Positions 24,382 through 33,475 of a DNA stretch of 36,333 nt are shown here, one piece after another; position 1 is the first letter of the stretch; each line of letters opens with the position of its first letter. Under the pieces are notes generated by a model, which saw only the letters and a program-made list of their open reading frames with translations, was not told where the DNA came from and did not search any database. Location of the stretch: contig JAYTCQ010000158.1 in assembly GCA_043736395.1 (NCBI GenBank), forward strand, positions 1 to 36,333, given 5' to 3'. The stretch comes from JAFDVL01 sp043736395. GTDB lineage: Bacteria; Acidobacteriota; Blastocatellia; RBC074. The position numbers and the translations under genes are program-made.

Positions 24382-26580
24382 TTAATTCACATAAACAAAC
24401 TCATTAGAATTCAACAACACATGACAAAAATCCACAAACGCCGCTTCCACATTTTTTGTACTAATAACTGCCGCTTGCGTTGTTAAAAATTTCGTTGCCA
24501 CTTCTAATTCCTGCGCATTCGGTACACGTGTGAACGCCAATTGATAGGCGTTCTTAATCCAGTCTTCCGAAATACTCGAAGACTTCATCGCCCTCTCAGC
24601 TAATGCCTTAGCGGAATCCAATACAGCTTTATCGTTCAATAAAGACAGAGCTTGCGGCGCAGTAGTCGTATTAATCCGGCGTGAACAGCTTTCGTGTGTG
24701 TCGGGCATGTCAAATGCGTGAAACATCGGGTAGCGGGAATTTCTGCGCACGAATACATAGATGCTGCGACGATTTTTGGCGTCTTCATTTTCCTTGCGAT
24801 TCCATCCTCCGCGCACTTCCATTTCTTTGGGAATGTCAGGGAATACGCTGGGGCCGCCCATCGTCCGATTTAACTTTCCGCTGACGGCTAAAATTGCGTC
24901 GCGGATTTCTTCTCCGCTCAATCGTTGGCGATGGAATTTCCAGAGGTTTAAATTGTCGGGGTCTTTCGCCGCCGCGTCTTCGCGATGATCCGACGCCTGT
25001 TGGTAGGTATTCGAAAGCATCATGATTTTATGCATGGATTTGATGCTCCAGCCTTTTTCGACGAATGTCGCGGAAAGATAATTCAGCAGATCAAGATTCG
25101 TTTCGGGGTCGCGCATCATCCCGAAATCGCTGGGCGAACCGACGATGCCGCGTCCGAAATGGTAGCTCCATAAGCGGTTCACCATCACGCGAGCGACTAA
25201 GGGATTTTTGGGATCAGTTAGCCAATTTGCGAGCGCTGTTCGGCGTCCGGTGGAATCACAATTCGTCGGCTTTTCAACGTTCGCAGAATTTTTATCAATG
25301 ATTGTGAGAAAGCCGGGCTGCACCTCTTCGCCATAGTTGTCGTAGCCGCCACCGTTCAGCAAAAAATGCTTCGGAGCTTCAGAGCCGACGTCCGTAATTC
25401 CTGAACCAATCGGCAAAGGCTTCGGCTTGATGCTGTCAAAAGTGGCAAGCTGCGCACGCAAATTTTCCCACTGTTTTTTCTGTTCGCCTTTGAGTTTATT
25501 TTTGACGCCGTTACCGTCTTCGTCTACGCCGTAATTCAGTTGCCACTGCGATTTGTGGTACATCAACCATTGCATCGTGTCGCGCTTTTCAGCGGGCGTA
25601 TTAATGGCCGTTTGAATTTCAGCGGGGAATTTTTCGAAGCTGTCATCGTACAGAGCTTTGACGTGCGGAGCTTCTAATTTGGCGATTTCTGCGCGGATGT
25701 CTTTGGTTTTTTCTTCCCAATTGGATTGCTTGATTTTGTATTCTTTTTGTTCGGCAACCGGAACCAAAACGTAATCGTCCTTCGCGCGTGAAGCTGCGAA
25801 AAATGCCTGCAATTTGTAATAATCCTTCTGTAAAACCGGATCGTATTTGTGATCGTGGCAGCGTGCGCAACCGTACGTTGTACCCATAAAAACTGCGCCG
25901 ACGGTGTCCGTTACGTCATTCAAAATTTCCTGGCGTCGCTGCATTAAATTTCGCGCATTGTATTCATCAGGATAGTGACGATTGAAGCCTGTTGCGACCA
26001 GCGCATCAGGGTTTTCAGGATACAACTCATCGCCCGCAATTTGTTCTTTAATAAAGCGGTCATAGGGATTGTCTTCATTGAAGGATTTGATGACGTAATC
26101 GCGATAACGCCAAATATTCGGGCGTGTGTCGTCCGCTTTGAATCCATCACTTTCAGCGTACCGCGCCAGGTCTAACCAATGCCGCGCCCATTTTTCTCCG
26201 TAAGCCGGAGAAGCAAGTAGCCGATCAATCACTTTTTCATACGCTTTTGGAGAACGGTCAGCAATGAAGGCTTTGACTTCTTCAGGCGTCGGAGGCAAGC
26301 CCGTTAAATCAAACGTTGCGCGTCGCAGCAAGGTAATTTTATCAGCAGGTTTGGATGGAGAAATTTGATTCTTTTCCAGGTCGCGAAGGATGAAAGCATC
26401 CACTGGATTCTTGACCCACGCGCGTTGGGTGACTGTTGGAACTGGCGGTTTGACGTATGGCTTATATGCCCAATGTTTCAGGTGCGAAGGCTTGAATTTT
26501 GGTTTGTCGGCAATTGCCCAGGTTAAGCTGAGGCAGACAAAAAATAAGATGAAAAATTTGCATTTGTTGATATGACTCAT
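24382..26580 (-). CDS. DUF1549/DUF1553 exported protein with one CxxCH motif
   Basis: 732 residues. The start has GAGGGAATT before the ATG. Residues 1-24 are a signal peptide. About 58-260 match DUF1549 (HWLDLARYAESDGF, DNPYDRFIKEQIAGDEL), with a single CARCH motif at C238-H242 that could bind heme or a metal. About 440-700 match DUF1553 (ADWLTDPKNPLVARVMVNRLW-type region and FGRGIVGSPSDFG). The family often carries an N-terminal cytochrome-like PSCyt1 domain, which is absent here. These proteins occur with DUF1501 proteins in Planctomycetes, Verrucomicrobia and some Acidobacteria. Their reaction is unknown. Confidence 0.92.
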   Translation of the reverse strand: MSHINKCKFFILFFVCLSLTWAIADKPKFKPSHLKHWAYKPYVKPPVPTVTQRAWVKNPVDAFILRDLEKNQISPSKPADKITLLRRATFDLTGLPPTPEEVKAFIADRSPKAYEKVIDRLLASPAYGEKWARHWLDLARYAESDGFKADDTRPNIWRYRDYVIKSFNEDNPYDRFIKEQIAGDELYPENPDALVATGFNRHYPDEYNARNLMQRRQEILNDVTDTVGAVFMGTTYGCARCHDHKYDPVLQKDYYKLQAFFAASRAKDDYVLVPVAEQKEYKIKQSNWEEKTKDIRAEIAKLEAPHVKALYDDSFEKFPAEIQTAINTPAEKRDTMQWLMYHKSQWQLNYGVDEDGNGVKNKLKGEQKKQWENLRAQLATFDSIKPKPLPIGSGITDVGSEAPKHFLLNGGGYDNYGEEVQPGFLTIIDKNSANVEKPTNCDSTGRRTALANWLTDPKNPLVARVMVNRLWSYHFGRGIVGSPSDFGMMRDPETNLDLLNYLSATFVEKGWSIKSMHKIMMLSNTYQQASDHREDAAAKDPDNLNLWKFHRQRLSGEEIRDAILAVSGKLNRTMGGPSVFPDIPKEMEVRGGWNRKENEDAKNRRSIYVFVRRNSRYPMFHAFDMPDTHESCSRRINTTTAPQALSLLNDKAVLDSAKALAERAMKSSSISEDWIKNAYQLAFTRVPNAQELEVATKFLTTQAAVISTKNVEAAFVDFCHVLLNSNEFVYVN

Positions 26581-26613
26581 AATTCCCTCGATTAAAATTC
26601 TTTGCCTACATTT

Positions 26614-27546
26614 TTAAGTTTCAAATTCTACGCCCAACTGCTGCATTACGTCATCAATATTACAAGCCAGTGCAAAACTGCTGCCAAATTCTGAAATACA
26701 TTCGCCGGCGAAATGTAGCCCAACCGCTGCCTCACTATCTTCCAGCATCCACAGGCTGCCAGAATCTCCGTCTAAGCAAAGTGGAGTTTCCGGCCATTGT
26801 TTATGGGCATTCGCTGTGATTTCAAAGCACGAAATATTCAATGAACTTATTTTCGGATATAGCAAATTAGCTACGACTCCGACCCGTGTAATGATGCCGT
26901 AGGTGATACCAGAACTGGCACCGGATTTTACTACCAGATCGCCCAGCTGAGCCATAGAGGTTTGCTTTGGCGTAATATTTAATTCGAGAATCTCACTCGT
27001 GAATTCTCGATTAATAATTTTCGCTACGGCGGCGTCACCTTCAATTCCTAAATAACTGCGTGAAGTTTCTCCGCAAAGATTAAGATTATCCCAATCAAAA
27101 ATATTTCTGCCGGGCTGAAATATTAACTCATTTTCTTTCAGCACATGCTTACAACTCAGCATCATCGGCTCTTTAGAAATTCGATCAAAAACAATTGCGC
27201 CAAGCGTTCCGGGATTTCCTTCGAGGGAACTGATCGAAGCTCCGGGAGCAATAATATCAAGCCTTTGCTGCCGCAAGCGAATATTTTCTTCTTCAATTTT
27301 CTTCAGCGCTTTTCGTTTCGAACGCTGTAATAATTGGACTGAAACTTCGATATCGTTGCGTGTCTTCAGCGATGCGGGAAGCCCGACGGGTTCGTCTGCT
27401 TCAGGGATTAATGTGTACTGCAAACAAAGCTTATTAGTTGGTTGCCCGTTATAAATTTCATAGCCAACGCCAATCGTCGTGATGGAATTGTGGGTTAAAA
27501 ATTCTGATGCGACTTGCGACACTAACGCTTTGCAATCTTCGATCAT
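26614..27546 (-). CDS. Nal1-like trypsin-fold serine protease
   Basis: 310 residues, no signal peptide. After an N-terminal domain of about 100 residues (with a charged helix, KRKALKKIEEENIRLRQQR, around 78-95) comes a chymotrypsin-like core. The GTLGAIVFDR segment is followed by LSCKHVL with His134, then GDAAVAKI with Asp171, and LDGDSGSLW with Ser262. The three residues are in the right order and spacing for a catalytic triad. The layout matches the Nal1-like peptidase family found in bacteria. It starts inside the stop codon of the esterase gene (ATGA overlap), so translation is probably coupled, although the esterase is exported and this protein looks cytoplasmic. Substrate unknown. Confidence 0.78.
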   Translation of the reverse strand: MIEDCKALVSQVASEFLTHNSITTIGVGYEIYNGQPTNKLCLQYTLIPEADEPVGLPASLKTRNDIEVSVQLLQRSKRKALKKIEEENIRLRQQRLDIIAPGASISSLEGNPGTLGAIVFDRISKEPMMLSCKHVLKENELIFQPGRNIFDWDNLNLCGETSRSYLGIEGDAAVAKIINREFTSEILELNITPKQTSMAQLGDLVVKSGASSGITYGIITRVGVVANLLYPKISSLNISCFEITANAHKQWPETPLCLDGDSGSLWMLEDSEAAVGLHFAGECISEFGSSFALACNIDDVMQQLGVEFET

Positions 27547-28418
27547 CGGTGGAAATTATCGCCAATGAATTTTAATCCGTCCGACAAGCCAGAACGCCAG
27601 TACGCCCACGTATGACCGCCGTCGCGCATCCGAAATTCGTGCGGCAATTTCATATCGTTCAGCATGATATGAAACGTAGAATTTCCCTTATAGAGAAAAT
27701 CATCGTCGCCGCAATCCAAATACCATTTCACGGTTTTGAAAGTTTCCGGCTTCATTTTTTTCAAGATATGAATCGGCGCGTAAGATTTGTAATGCTCCGT
27801 GATTCGCGCCTGTCCTTTTAAATCAGGTCCATAAAGGATGCTGAAGATTCGCTTCCAGTTTTCTTCAGGACTGGCAATAGTTTCTTCATCGGTGAAAATC
27901 GCCGAGCTAAACGCGGAACAAGCGACAAACATTTCGGGATGTCGCATCGAATAAATCAGTGAACCGTATCCACCCATCGAAAGCCCCGAAATCCCACGAT
28001 AGGCTTTCTCACCGCGAATGCGGTACATTTTTTCGATTTGCGGGATAAATTCCTGAAAGAAAAAATCTTCATATTTCACCGTGCCGTCAAAATTATTCAC
28101 GTACCAGCTTACACCGCCATCAGGCATCACTATAATCATCGGAGGGATTTTTCGTGCGTTGATGGCTTCATCCGCAATTAAATTCGCTTCGCCGAATTGC
28201 ATCCAACCAGTGTCGTTGTCGGTGTAGCCGTGCAGCAAATACGTCACTGGATATTTACGCTCCGAGGTTTGATAATCAAACGGCAAATAAATCGTGTAGC
28301 TCACATCTTTGTTCAGGATGTTACTGTGAATTTTGAGGCTTTCTTTGACAGTACCGTTTTGGGCAAAGGCGGAAAGTGAAAGCAGGGAAAGCAGGCAAAT
28401 GGATAAGGTTTTATTCAT
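27543..28418 (-). CDS. Secreted esterase of the esterase D/antigen 85 alpha/beta hydrolase family
   Basis: 291 residues from the ATG at 28418; the frame runs up to 28475 but only the inner start gives a proper signal peptide (residues 1-19, ending AFA/Q). The nucleophile elbow is GLSMGG with Ser147; LLHGYTDN is the oxyanion region; an acid residue lies in DCGDDD (238-240) and His269 in DGGHTW. This is the PF00756-type fold seen in feruloyl/acetyl esterases, S-formylglutathione hydrolases and mycolyltransferases. The signal peptide and the neighbouring DUF1080 gene favour a role on plant or microbial polysaccharide esters. It overlaps the protease gene by 4 bp. Confidence 0.9.
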   Translation of the reverse strand: MNKTLSICLLSLLSLSAFAQNGTVKESLKIHSNILNKDVSYTIYLPFDYQTSERKYPVTYLLHGYTDNDTGWMQFGEANLIADEAINARKIPPMIIVMPDGGVSWYVNNFDGTVKYEDFFFQEFIPQIEKMYRIRGEKAYRGISGLSMGGYGSLIYSMRHPEMFVACSAFSSAIFTDEETIASPEENWKRIFSILYGPDLKGQARITEHYKSYAPIHILKKMKPETFKTVKWYLDCGDDDFLYKGNSTFHIMLNDMKLPHEFRMRDGGHTWAYWRSGLSDGLKFIGDNFHR

Positions 28419-28449
28419 AATTCTTGGGTAGCGAATTTTATTAAAGGAG

Positions 28450-28470
28450 CAGCAAACAGGATGTTTGCTG
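28450..28470. repeat. Perfect short intergenic palindrome with 3-nt loop
   Basis: CAGCAAACA, loop GGA, then the exact complement. On the plus strand a run of seven T begins five bases later (28476-28482), giving a terminator shape, but no plus-strand gene ends nearby. The minus strand lacks a T-run. It sits in the gap between the DUF1080 and esterase genes. Confidence 0.55.
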
Positions 28471-28480
28471 TACACTTTTT

Positions 28481-29134
28481 TTAAAGTTGCTTGATTCTGA
28501 TGTTGCGGAATTCGACTAATGATCCGTGTCCGAGGAATCCGATGTGTCCGGTTTTATTTCTCAAGCCGGGATGCTTTTTCAGGACTGCCGCTTCCTGTAC
28601 AGAATTTAAATCAGCGTCCAGAATAATCACGCCGTTCAGGGTGACTTTGATGCGGCTGCCATTGGTCATGATCTCTTCAGAATTCCATTCTCCGGCGGGC
28701 TTCAAAAATCCTGTCCGCGCGGGAATTACATCGTAGACCGAGCCGTGATGTTGTTCGGATTTGATCTTGCCTTTGTATTTTTCATGACCGTCATCAAGGA
28801 TTTGAATTTCCATTCCCTGATACGCAGCATCGCCTTCCAGTGGTGCACGAATGCCGACTCCGTTGTTGCCGCCGGGTTCGGTTTTGAATTCAAATCGAAA
28901 AATAAAATTCGCGTATTCTTTTTCTGAATAGAGATTTCCGCCGCCATCCAGCGGACAGATAATTGTATTGTCTTTGACGACGTAGCCAGGGCCGTGACCT
29001 TTAACGAGTTTCCATCCATTCAAAGTTTTACCATCGAAAAGCGGTACAAAACCTTTTTCAGTAGTATCTTTTTGAGTAGTACTTAGGCTTGCCATCAGAA
29101 CTGTGCTCAGCAGTAGTAAAATCGGGTAGTTCAT
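28481..29134 (-). CDS. DUF1080 (3-keto-disaccharide hydrolase-type) exported protein
   Basis: 217 residues. Residues 1-18 are a hydrophobic signal peptide. The rest is one DUF1080 domain (PF06439, a concanavalin-like beta sandwich): FVPLFDGKTLNGWK, the NLYSEKEYANFIFRFEFK block, GNNGVGIRAP, and MEIQILDDGH, which is a hallmark. HIGFLGHGSLVEFRNIRIK closes it. Family members hydrolyse 3-keto-glycosides in some organisms. A Tat-exported isomerase-like protein of the kind that often works with them lies at 2654. The gene is divergent from the NHL-propeller gene, with a 109-bp shared upstream region. Confidence 0.92.
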   Translation of the reverse strand: MNYPILLLLSTVLMASLSTTQKDTTEKGFVPLFDGKTLNGWKLVKGHGPGYVVKDNTIICPLDGGGNLYSEKEYANFIFRFEFKTEPGGNNGVGIRAPLEGDAAYQGMEIQILDDGHEKYKGKIKSEQHHGSVYDVIPARTGFLKPAGEWNSEEIMTNGSRIKVTLNGVIILDADLNSVQEAAVLKKHPGLRNKTGHIGFLGHGSLVEFRNIRIKQL

Positions 29135-29243
29135 AAATTTTGGTCGAAAAAATGTTTGGGTTACTTTTCAGTTTCTTGCGAGACGGCTATTCTATGGTCA
29201 TACCAATCGAAGTTCAAGGAATTTACCGAAAAGGAATAAGCGA

Positions 29244-30323
29244 ATGCGACGAATAATATTTCTGTTTTTATTTTTTCTGATGAGTTCTGCGACGTCAGCG
29301 CAGTGGCGAATCGAGACTTTTGCAGGAACCGGAAAACCCGCAAATTCAGGCGATGGAGGAGCAGCCAGGCAAGCGCAACTCGATCAACCGTTCGGCATCG
29401 TACGCGGCAAGGACGGCGCGCTTTATATCTGCGATACGAACAATCATTTGATCCGTCGAGTTGATCGCAAAGGCATAATTTCTACAGTTGCTGGCACGGG
29501 CAAAAAAGGGCATTCGGGTGACGGTGGGTTGGCGACAAAAGCAGAATTAAACGAACCGTACGAAATCCGATTTGATCAGCAGGGAAATATGTTTTTTGTG
29601 GAGCGACTGAACCATGTTGTCCGTCGGGTAGATGCTAAGACAAAAATAATTTCTACGATTGCAGGCACTGGCGAAGCGGGATTTTCCGGTGATGACGGAG
29701 CGGCAAAAAATGCGATGTTGAATCAACCGCACAGCATTCAATTCGATGCGAACGGTGATTTATACATCTGCGATATTTTGAATCATCGCATTCGTCGCGT
29801 CGCGATGAAGACGGGAATAGTTTCAACCTTTGCCGGAACCGGAGAAAAATCGCCTACGCTAGATGGAGCAAAAATTTCTGGGACGCCGTTATTTGGTCCA
29901 CGCGCAATTGATTTCGATAAACAAGGAAATCTCTGGTTAGCGCTGCGCGAAGGAAATGCAATTTACAAATTTGATTTGAAAGCTGGAACCATTCATCACG
30001 TCGCTGGAACCGGGAAGAAAGGCTTCACAGGGAATGGCGGTGCCGCAAAATTAGCAGAATTATCAGGGCCGAAAGGATTGAGCATCGCACCGAATGGTGA
30101 TGTTTATTTTGCCGATACCGAAAGCCATTCAATTCGGATGATTGACCTTCGCAAAGGTACAGTTGAGTTAATCGCAGGTAACGGCGAGCGCGGAGATGGA
30201 ACCGAAAGTGATCCACTGAAATGTAAGCTGACGCGTCCGCATGGAGTGTTTGTAGATCGTGACGGCTCGGTCTTTATTGGCGACAGTGAATCGCATCAGG
30301 TGCGCGTGCTGCGCCGAAAGTAA
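29244..30323 (+). CDS. Secreted NHL-repeat beta-propeller protein
   Basis: 359 residues, with AAAAGGA nine bases before the ATG. Residues 1-20 form a signal peptide (ending SAQW). Six NHL repeats follow; each has a P-x-x-I/G-x-x-D-x-x-G-x-x-Y/F-x-x-D-x-x-N/S-H-x-I/V-R pattern, for example QPFGIVRGKDGALYICD and GPKGLSIAPNGDVYFAD, separated by short links with an AGTG and an SGDGG-like motif. This is a six-bladed propeller. Such extracellular propellers bind ligands or act as lyases or lactonases; no catalytic residues can be named. It is the first of three plus-strand exported genes. Confidence 0.9.
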   Translation: MRRIIFLFLFFLMSSATSAQWRIETFAGTGKPANSGDGGAARQAQLDQPFGIVRGKDGALYICDTNNHLIRRVDRKGIISTVAGTGKKGHSGDGGLATKAELNEPYEIRFDQQGNMFFVERLNHVVRRVDAKTKIISTIAGTGEAGFSGDDGAAKNAMLNQPHSIQFDANGDLYICDILNHRIRRVAMKTGIVSTFAGTGEKSPTLDGAKISGTPLFGPRAIDFDKQGNLWLALREGNAIYKFDLKAGTIHHVAGTGKKGFTGNGGAAKLAELSGPKGLSIAPNGDVYFADTESHSIRMIDLRKGTVELIAGNGERGDGTESDPLKCKLTRPHGVFVDRDGSVFIGDSESHQVRVLRRK

Positions 30324-30427
30324 ACTTTGAATTTGTGAGGCATTCAAGGCATACTTAGATTTTGTAAAAGTTTGTAAGCATTGTTTCTGAATTCGAAATA
30401 GTGTTCCGATCTAATCGTTAAAATCAA

Positions 30428-31699
30428 ATGATAAAAAAGTTAATTCTATTAATCGGCATCGTTATATCTTTGCCTTTCCACATCTCAGCGCAGCAAGTTG
30501 AAGGTCAGTTCTGGCGAACGTACTGGTATCAGCGCGGCATCGAATTTGGCAATCCCGGAACTGAGAAAAAAGTCCATGTGAATTCGCCTGACACCGTGCT
30601 GCATCCGAACTTTGGAAAGCTGCCGGAAGCACGTGAAAACGGGATGATTCAGATTCCGATCAGCGAAAATTTGCGACAAATCATCAGAGCTGAATTGTAT
30701 GTCGAACTCTGGGGGGGGAATCCGGGAACAGCAAATAAGCGCGTTTCGGTCAATGGACGTAATACCTATCCATTTCAGGAAATTGGAACTTTTATTAAGA
30801 ATCATACGCATCAATATCCAACGGTTTATTTGCAGCCATCAGATTTAGTGAATGGATTCAATGCCTTTCAATTTGCGTGTGATCGCGGACAAAGTTCGCG
30901 GGGGCATTTTATTGTCAACGAAGCCGCCCTGAAAATAGGACTGCGACGCGATCATCCAGATTTACAACAGGCCGGGTTGATGGGTTTTAATGCACTCATC
31001 AAAGCGGAATCCGTGCCTGGAAATTTTGAAGCAATTCGATTGAAATTGTTCAGCTCAGACGAGTTGATGATCCAATCGGTCGAGTATCAGGGTTTTTATA
31101 ACGGCTACGATGAAAACGGCGATTCCATTGGCTACGGCTGGCATGGGATGACGAAAGCGAAAGAACCTTATGGTTCGATTGGCGTCTCAAAAGTTGCGCC
31201 CTTTTCGGTGGATTGGGACACGGCTATGTTGCCGGAGCAGCAGGAAATGGCAATGCGCGCAGTTGTTAGTTTTAAGGACTATCCGAATTTAACTTTTATT
31301 ACGCCGGTGATTGGCGGGCTGTCAATTCAGAAGCCTAAAGGCAGGCGGGTGCAACTCTATCCCGCACGAAATTTGCCTTTGCCTTTTGCTGCGGACGTCA
31401 ATCAGAAAAAAAATTGCACGATTGATTTAGATGTTGAGGCCTCCAGTATTGAACGTGCTGAATTGAATATTGTGATTTGGAATGATGGAACTGAGAGCGG
31501 AAAAAATTCATTCAGAATTAATGGGCATCCTATTGAAATTTCTGGTCAGTCAAAAGGTGAAGTCCATTTCAGCCGCATTGTGATTGATCCGAAGATTTTG
31601 AAACGCGGCGCAAATCAATTAGAATTATCCACAGATAGTGGAGGGCACGGCTTAGAAATTCTCTTACCCGGCCCGGCGTTGATGCTAAGAAGTAAATAA
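30428..31699 (+). CDS. Secreted protein of unknown function, 423 residues
   Basis: Signal peptide at residues 1-21 (ending ISAQQ). The rest is rich in beta-strand patterns. Two similar stretches, about 75-175 (AELYVELWGGNPGTANKRVSVNG ... in pieces) and about 330-420 (AELNIVIWNDGTESGKNSFRING), look like two copies of a carbohydrate-binding-like beta sandwich. A conserved family name does not come to mind. The middle part (180-310) contains IGYGWHGMTK and other aromatic-rich segments. There is a tract of eight G inside the gene (30711-30718) where slippage would break the frame. The next gene begins 82 nt later on the same strand. Confidence 0.65.
   Translation: MIKKLILLIGIVISLPFHISAQQVEGQFWRTYWYQRGIEFGNPGTEKKVHVNSPDTVLHPNFGKLPEARENGMIQIPISENLRQIIRAELYVELWGGNPGTANKRVSVNGRNTYPFQEIGTFIKNHTHQYPTVYLQPSDLVNGFNAFQFACDRGQSSRGHFIVNEAALKIGLRRDHPDLQQAGLMGFNALIKAESVPGNFEAIRLKLFSSDELMIQSVEYQGFYNGYDENGDSIGYGWHGMTKAKEPYGSIGVSKVAPFSVDWDTAMLPEQQEMAMRAVVSFKDYPNLTFITPVIGGLSIQKPKGRRVQLYPARNLPLPFAADVNQKKNCTIDLDVEASSIERAELNIVIWNDGTESGKNSFRINGHPIEISGQSKGEVHFSRIVIDPKILKRGANQLELSTDSGGHGLEILLPGPALMLRSK
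30711..30718 (+). repeat. Homopolymer of eight G inside a secreted-protein gene
   Basis: The tract reads through as Trp-Gly-Gly in the current frame. Loss or gain of one G would truncate the protein at about residue 100. G8 tracts are classic phase-variation sites and also common sequencing-error sites. Confidence 0.85.
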
Positions 31700-31781
31700 T
31701 TGTTGAGCCAGGCTCTACAGCATTTACGAAATCGAAACGAACGAAGCTCCCGACCCCCTTTCGTTAATTTTGGAATAAGTG

Positions 31782-33470
31782 ATGCGAACAACCTTAAACT
31801 CCCAGCTGAACGAATGGGCAGCCCCATCCGCAATCGTTCTTATTTTTCTGGCGCTTTTTCAGGTGTCAGCTACTGCACAAAACAATTGGTGGAGTGCAGC
31901 TCATTCCTTTCGAATCCCGCTGAAAATTGAATTTACTGAAGCTGTCAATAAGCCAGTCGAGCTGCCAATCAATTTTACTAAATTTATGAAAGACGCGGGA
32001 AGCGTCGGAGCCTTTAATTCCAGCTCCATTCGTATCATTGAAGTAGACAAAACCGGGCGTGTGATTGATCAAAAATTGCCGTTTCAATTTGATCGTGATG
32101 AGAATTTTGACTCCGTGAATAATGCCGCTGGAAGCCTCACCTTTTTGATGAAAGACCGGACAACTACAGCACGCTATTATCAAATTTATTTCGACACCAA
32201 TAATTCCATCCGTGGGGCCATCACTTCAGCGCAAGTGGTCCTGACGGACAATTATTTTTACGAAGGACAGAACAGTTACAAAATTTCCACGAATTCCGGG
32301 ACGTACATTTATCATAAACAGGGAGCCGGATTTGCCAGTCTGATGGATCAAAACGGCAACGATTGGATCGGCTATCATCAAGGCAATGGATCATCGGGAG
32401 AAGCGCGAGGAATTCCGAATTTAGGGGAGTTCGGACATCCCGGCCATACGAATGCGACGAGCAAAATCGTTCATCGCGGCCCGTTGAAAATTTCTATTTT
32501 GTCGGAAACCATGGACGGCAAAAATCAGGTGCAATGGGATATTTTCCCTGATTACGCGCGGATGACGTTACTGAAATCAGAAAAGCCATACTCGTTTTTA
32601 TACGAAGGAACTCCGGCAGGAAAACTTGATCTTGAGACAGCATTTTCAGTAAATTCGGCAGGCAGAAAAACATACGTCAGACAGGATTGGAATTTTGATT
32701 TGCCCGCGCCGGAATGGATTTATTTTGGCGATGAAAAAGTCCGTCGCGTCTTATTTTTTGCGCATCACGAAGATGACAACGTGAGCGATCAGTCGTGGCA
32801 GATGGATGACAAGATGACGGTTTTTGGCTTTGGTCGAAAATATCGTTGTTGTGAGCGTTATATGTCCAAAGTTCCGGCACATTTCACGCTTGGTCTGGTT
32901 GAGGATTCCGGACATTTTACGGTCAGCAAAACAATTGGAGCCGCCTTTCAATCACCAATTATTTCGACAGGTAAAATTGAGCTGCGCGAGGCATTGGCAA
33001 TTAATGTCGGAGTCAGGCCAATTGTCCAAACTGTTATCACTAAAGATCGTCCAACTCTTTCAACACCCGTCGAATTAAATTCGTTTGACCCACCTTATAA
33101 AAACAAACCTGAACATCAATTCTTTGCGGGTTACTGCACTTGGTACGTGGCGCGGAAGTGGAAAAGCGACTTAGGTTCACCGATCACCTGGTCTGGGGAT
33201 GGTGGCGCCTGGTTTGTCAATGCGGAAGCGGAAGGTCGTAAAGTCTCCCTTGACGCACGGGATGCGGTACCCGGTGCGATAATGGTTTGGACGCGCGGTG
33301 GTTATGGGAAAGGCCACGTCGCCTTCGTTGAAAGCGTTGAAGAGGATGGCATTCACATCAGCGAAATGAACGTGCGGGGACGTTACGTGACTAGCACGGC
33401 GGTGATCCCTTTTGACAATTTGAATAAGGGAACGAAGTATAAATTTCGGGGAATAATTTTGCCTGATTAG
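31782..33470 (+). CDS. Secreted protein with a large N-terminal domain and C-terminal CHAP hydrolase domain
   Basis: 562 residues from the ATG at 31782 (GTG at 31779 is also possible; GGA lies 7 nt before the ATG). The signal peptide covers residues 1-32 (ending ATA/QNN). Residues about 35-440 form a beta-rich region that begins like a sugar-processing or DUF2341-like domain (SFRIPLKIEFTEAVNKPVEL) and has no catalytic motif I can name. Residues about 445-562 are a CHAP domain: Cys452 in GYCTWYVARK, His512 in GHVAFVE, and Asn530 in SEMN make the catalytic set. CHAP enzymes cut peptidoglycan as amidases or endopeptidases. The long N-terminal part may target the enzyme. It ends 5 bp from the convergent efflux gene. 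Confidence 0.85.
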   Translation: MRTTLNSQLNEWAAPSAIVLIFLALFQVSATAQNNWWSAAHSFRIPLKIEFTEAVNKPVELPINFTKFMKDAGSVGAFNSSSIRIIEVDKTGRVIDQKLPFQFDRDENFDSVNNAAGSLTFLMKDRTTTARYYQIYFDTNNSIRGAITSAQVVLTDNYFYEGQNSYKISTNSGTYIYHKQGAGFASLMDQNGNDWIGYHQGNGSSGEARGIPNLGEFGHPGHTNATSKIVHRGPLKISILSETMDGKNQVQWDIFPDYARMTLLKSEKPYSFLYEGTPAGKLDLETAFSVNSAGRKTYVRQDWNFDLPAPEWIYFGDEKVRRVLFFAHHEDDNVSDQSWQMDDKMTVFGFGRKYRCCERYMSKVPAHFTLGLVEDSGHFTVSKTIGAAFQSPIISTGKIELREALAINVGVRPIVQTVITKDRPTLSTPVELNSFDPPYKNKPEHQFFAGYCTWYVARKWKSDLGSPITWSGDGGAWFVNAEAEGRKVSLDARDAVPGAIMVWTRGGYGKGHVAFVESVEEDGIHISEMNVRGRYVTSTAVIPFDNLNKGTKYKFRGIILPD

Positions 33471-33475
33471 ATTTT

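Noticed and set aside
28450..28482. Plus-strand intrinsic terminator
   Set aside because: The stem and T-run have the right shape, but no plus-strand gene lies upstream; I list it only as a palindrome.
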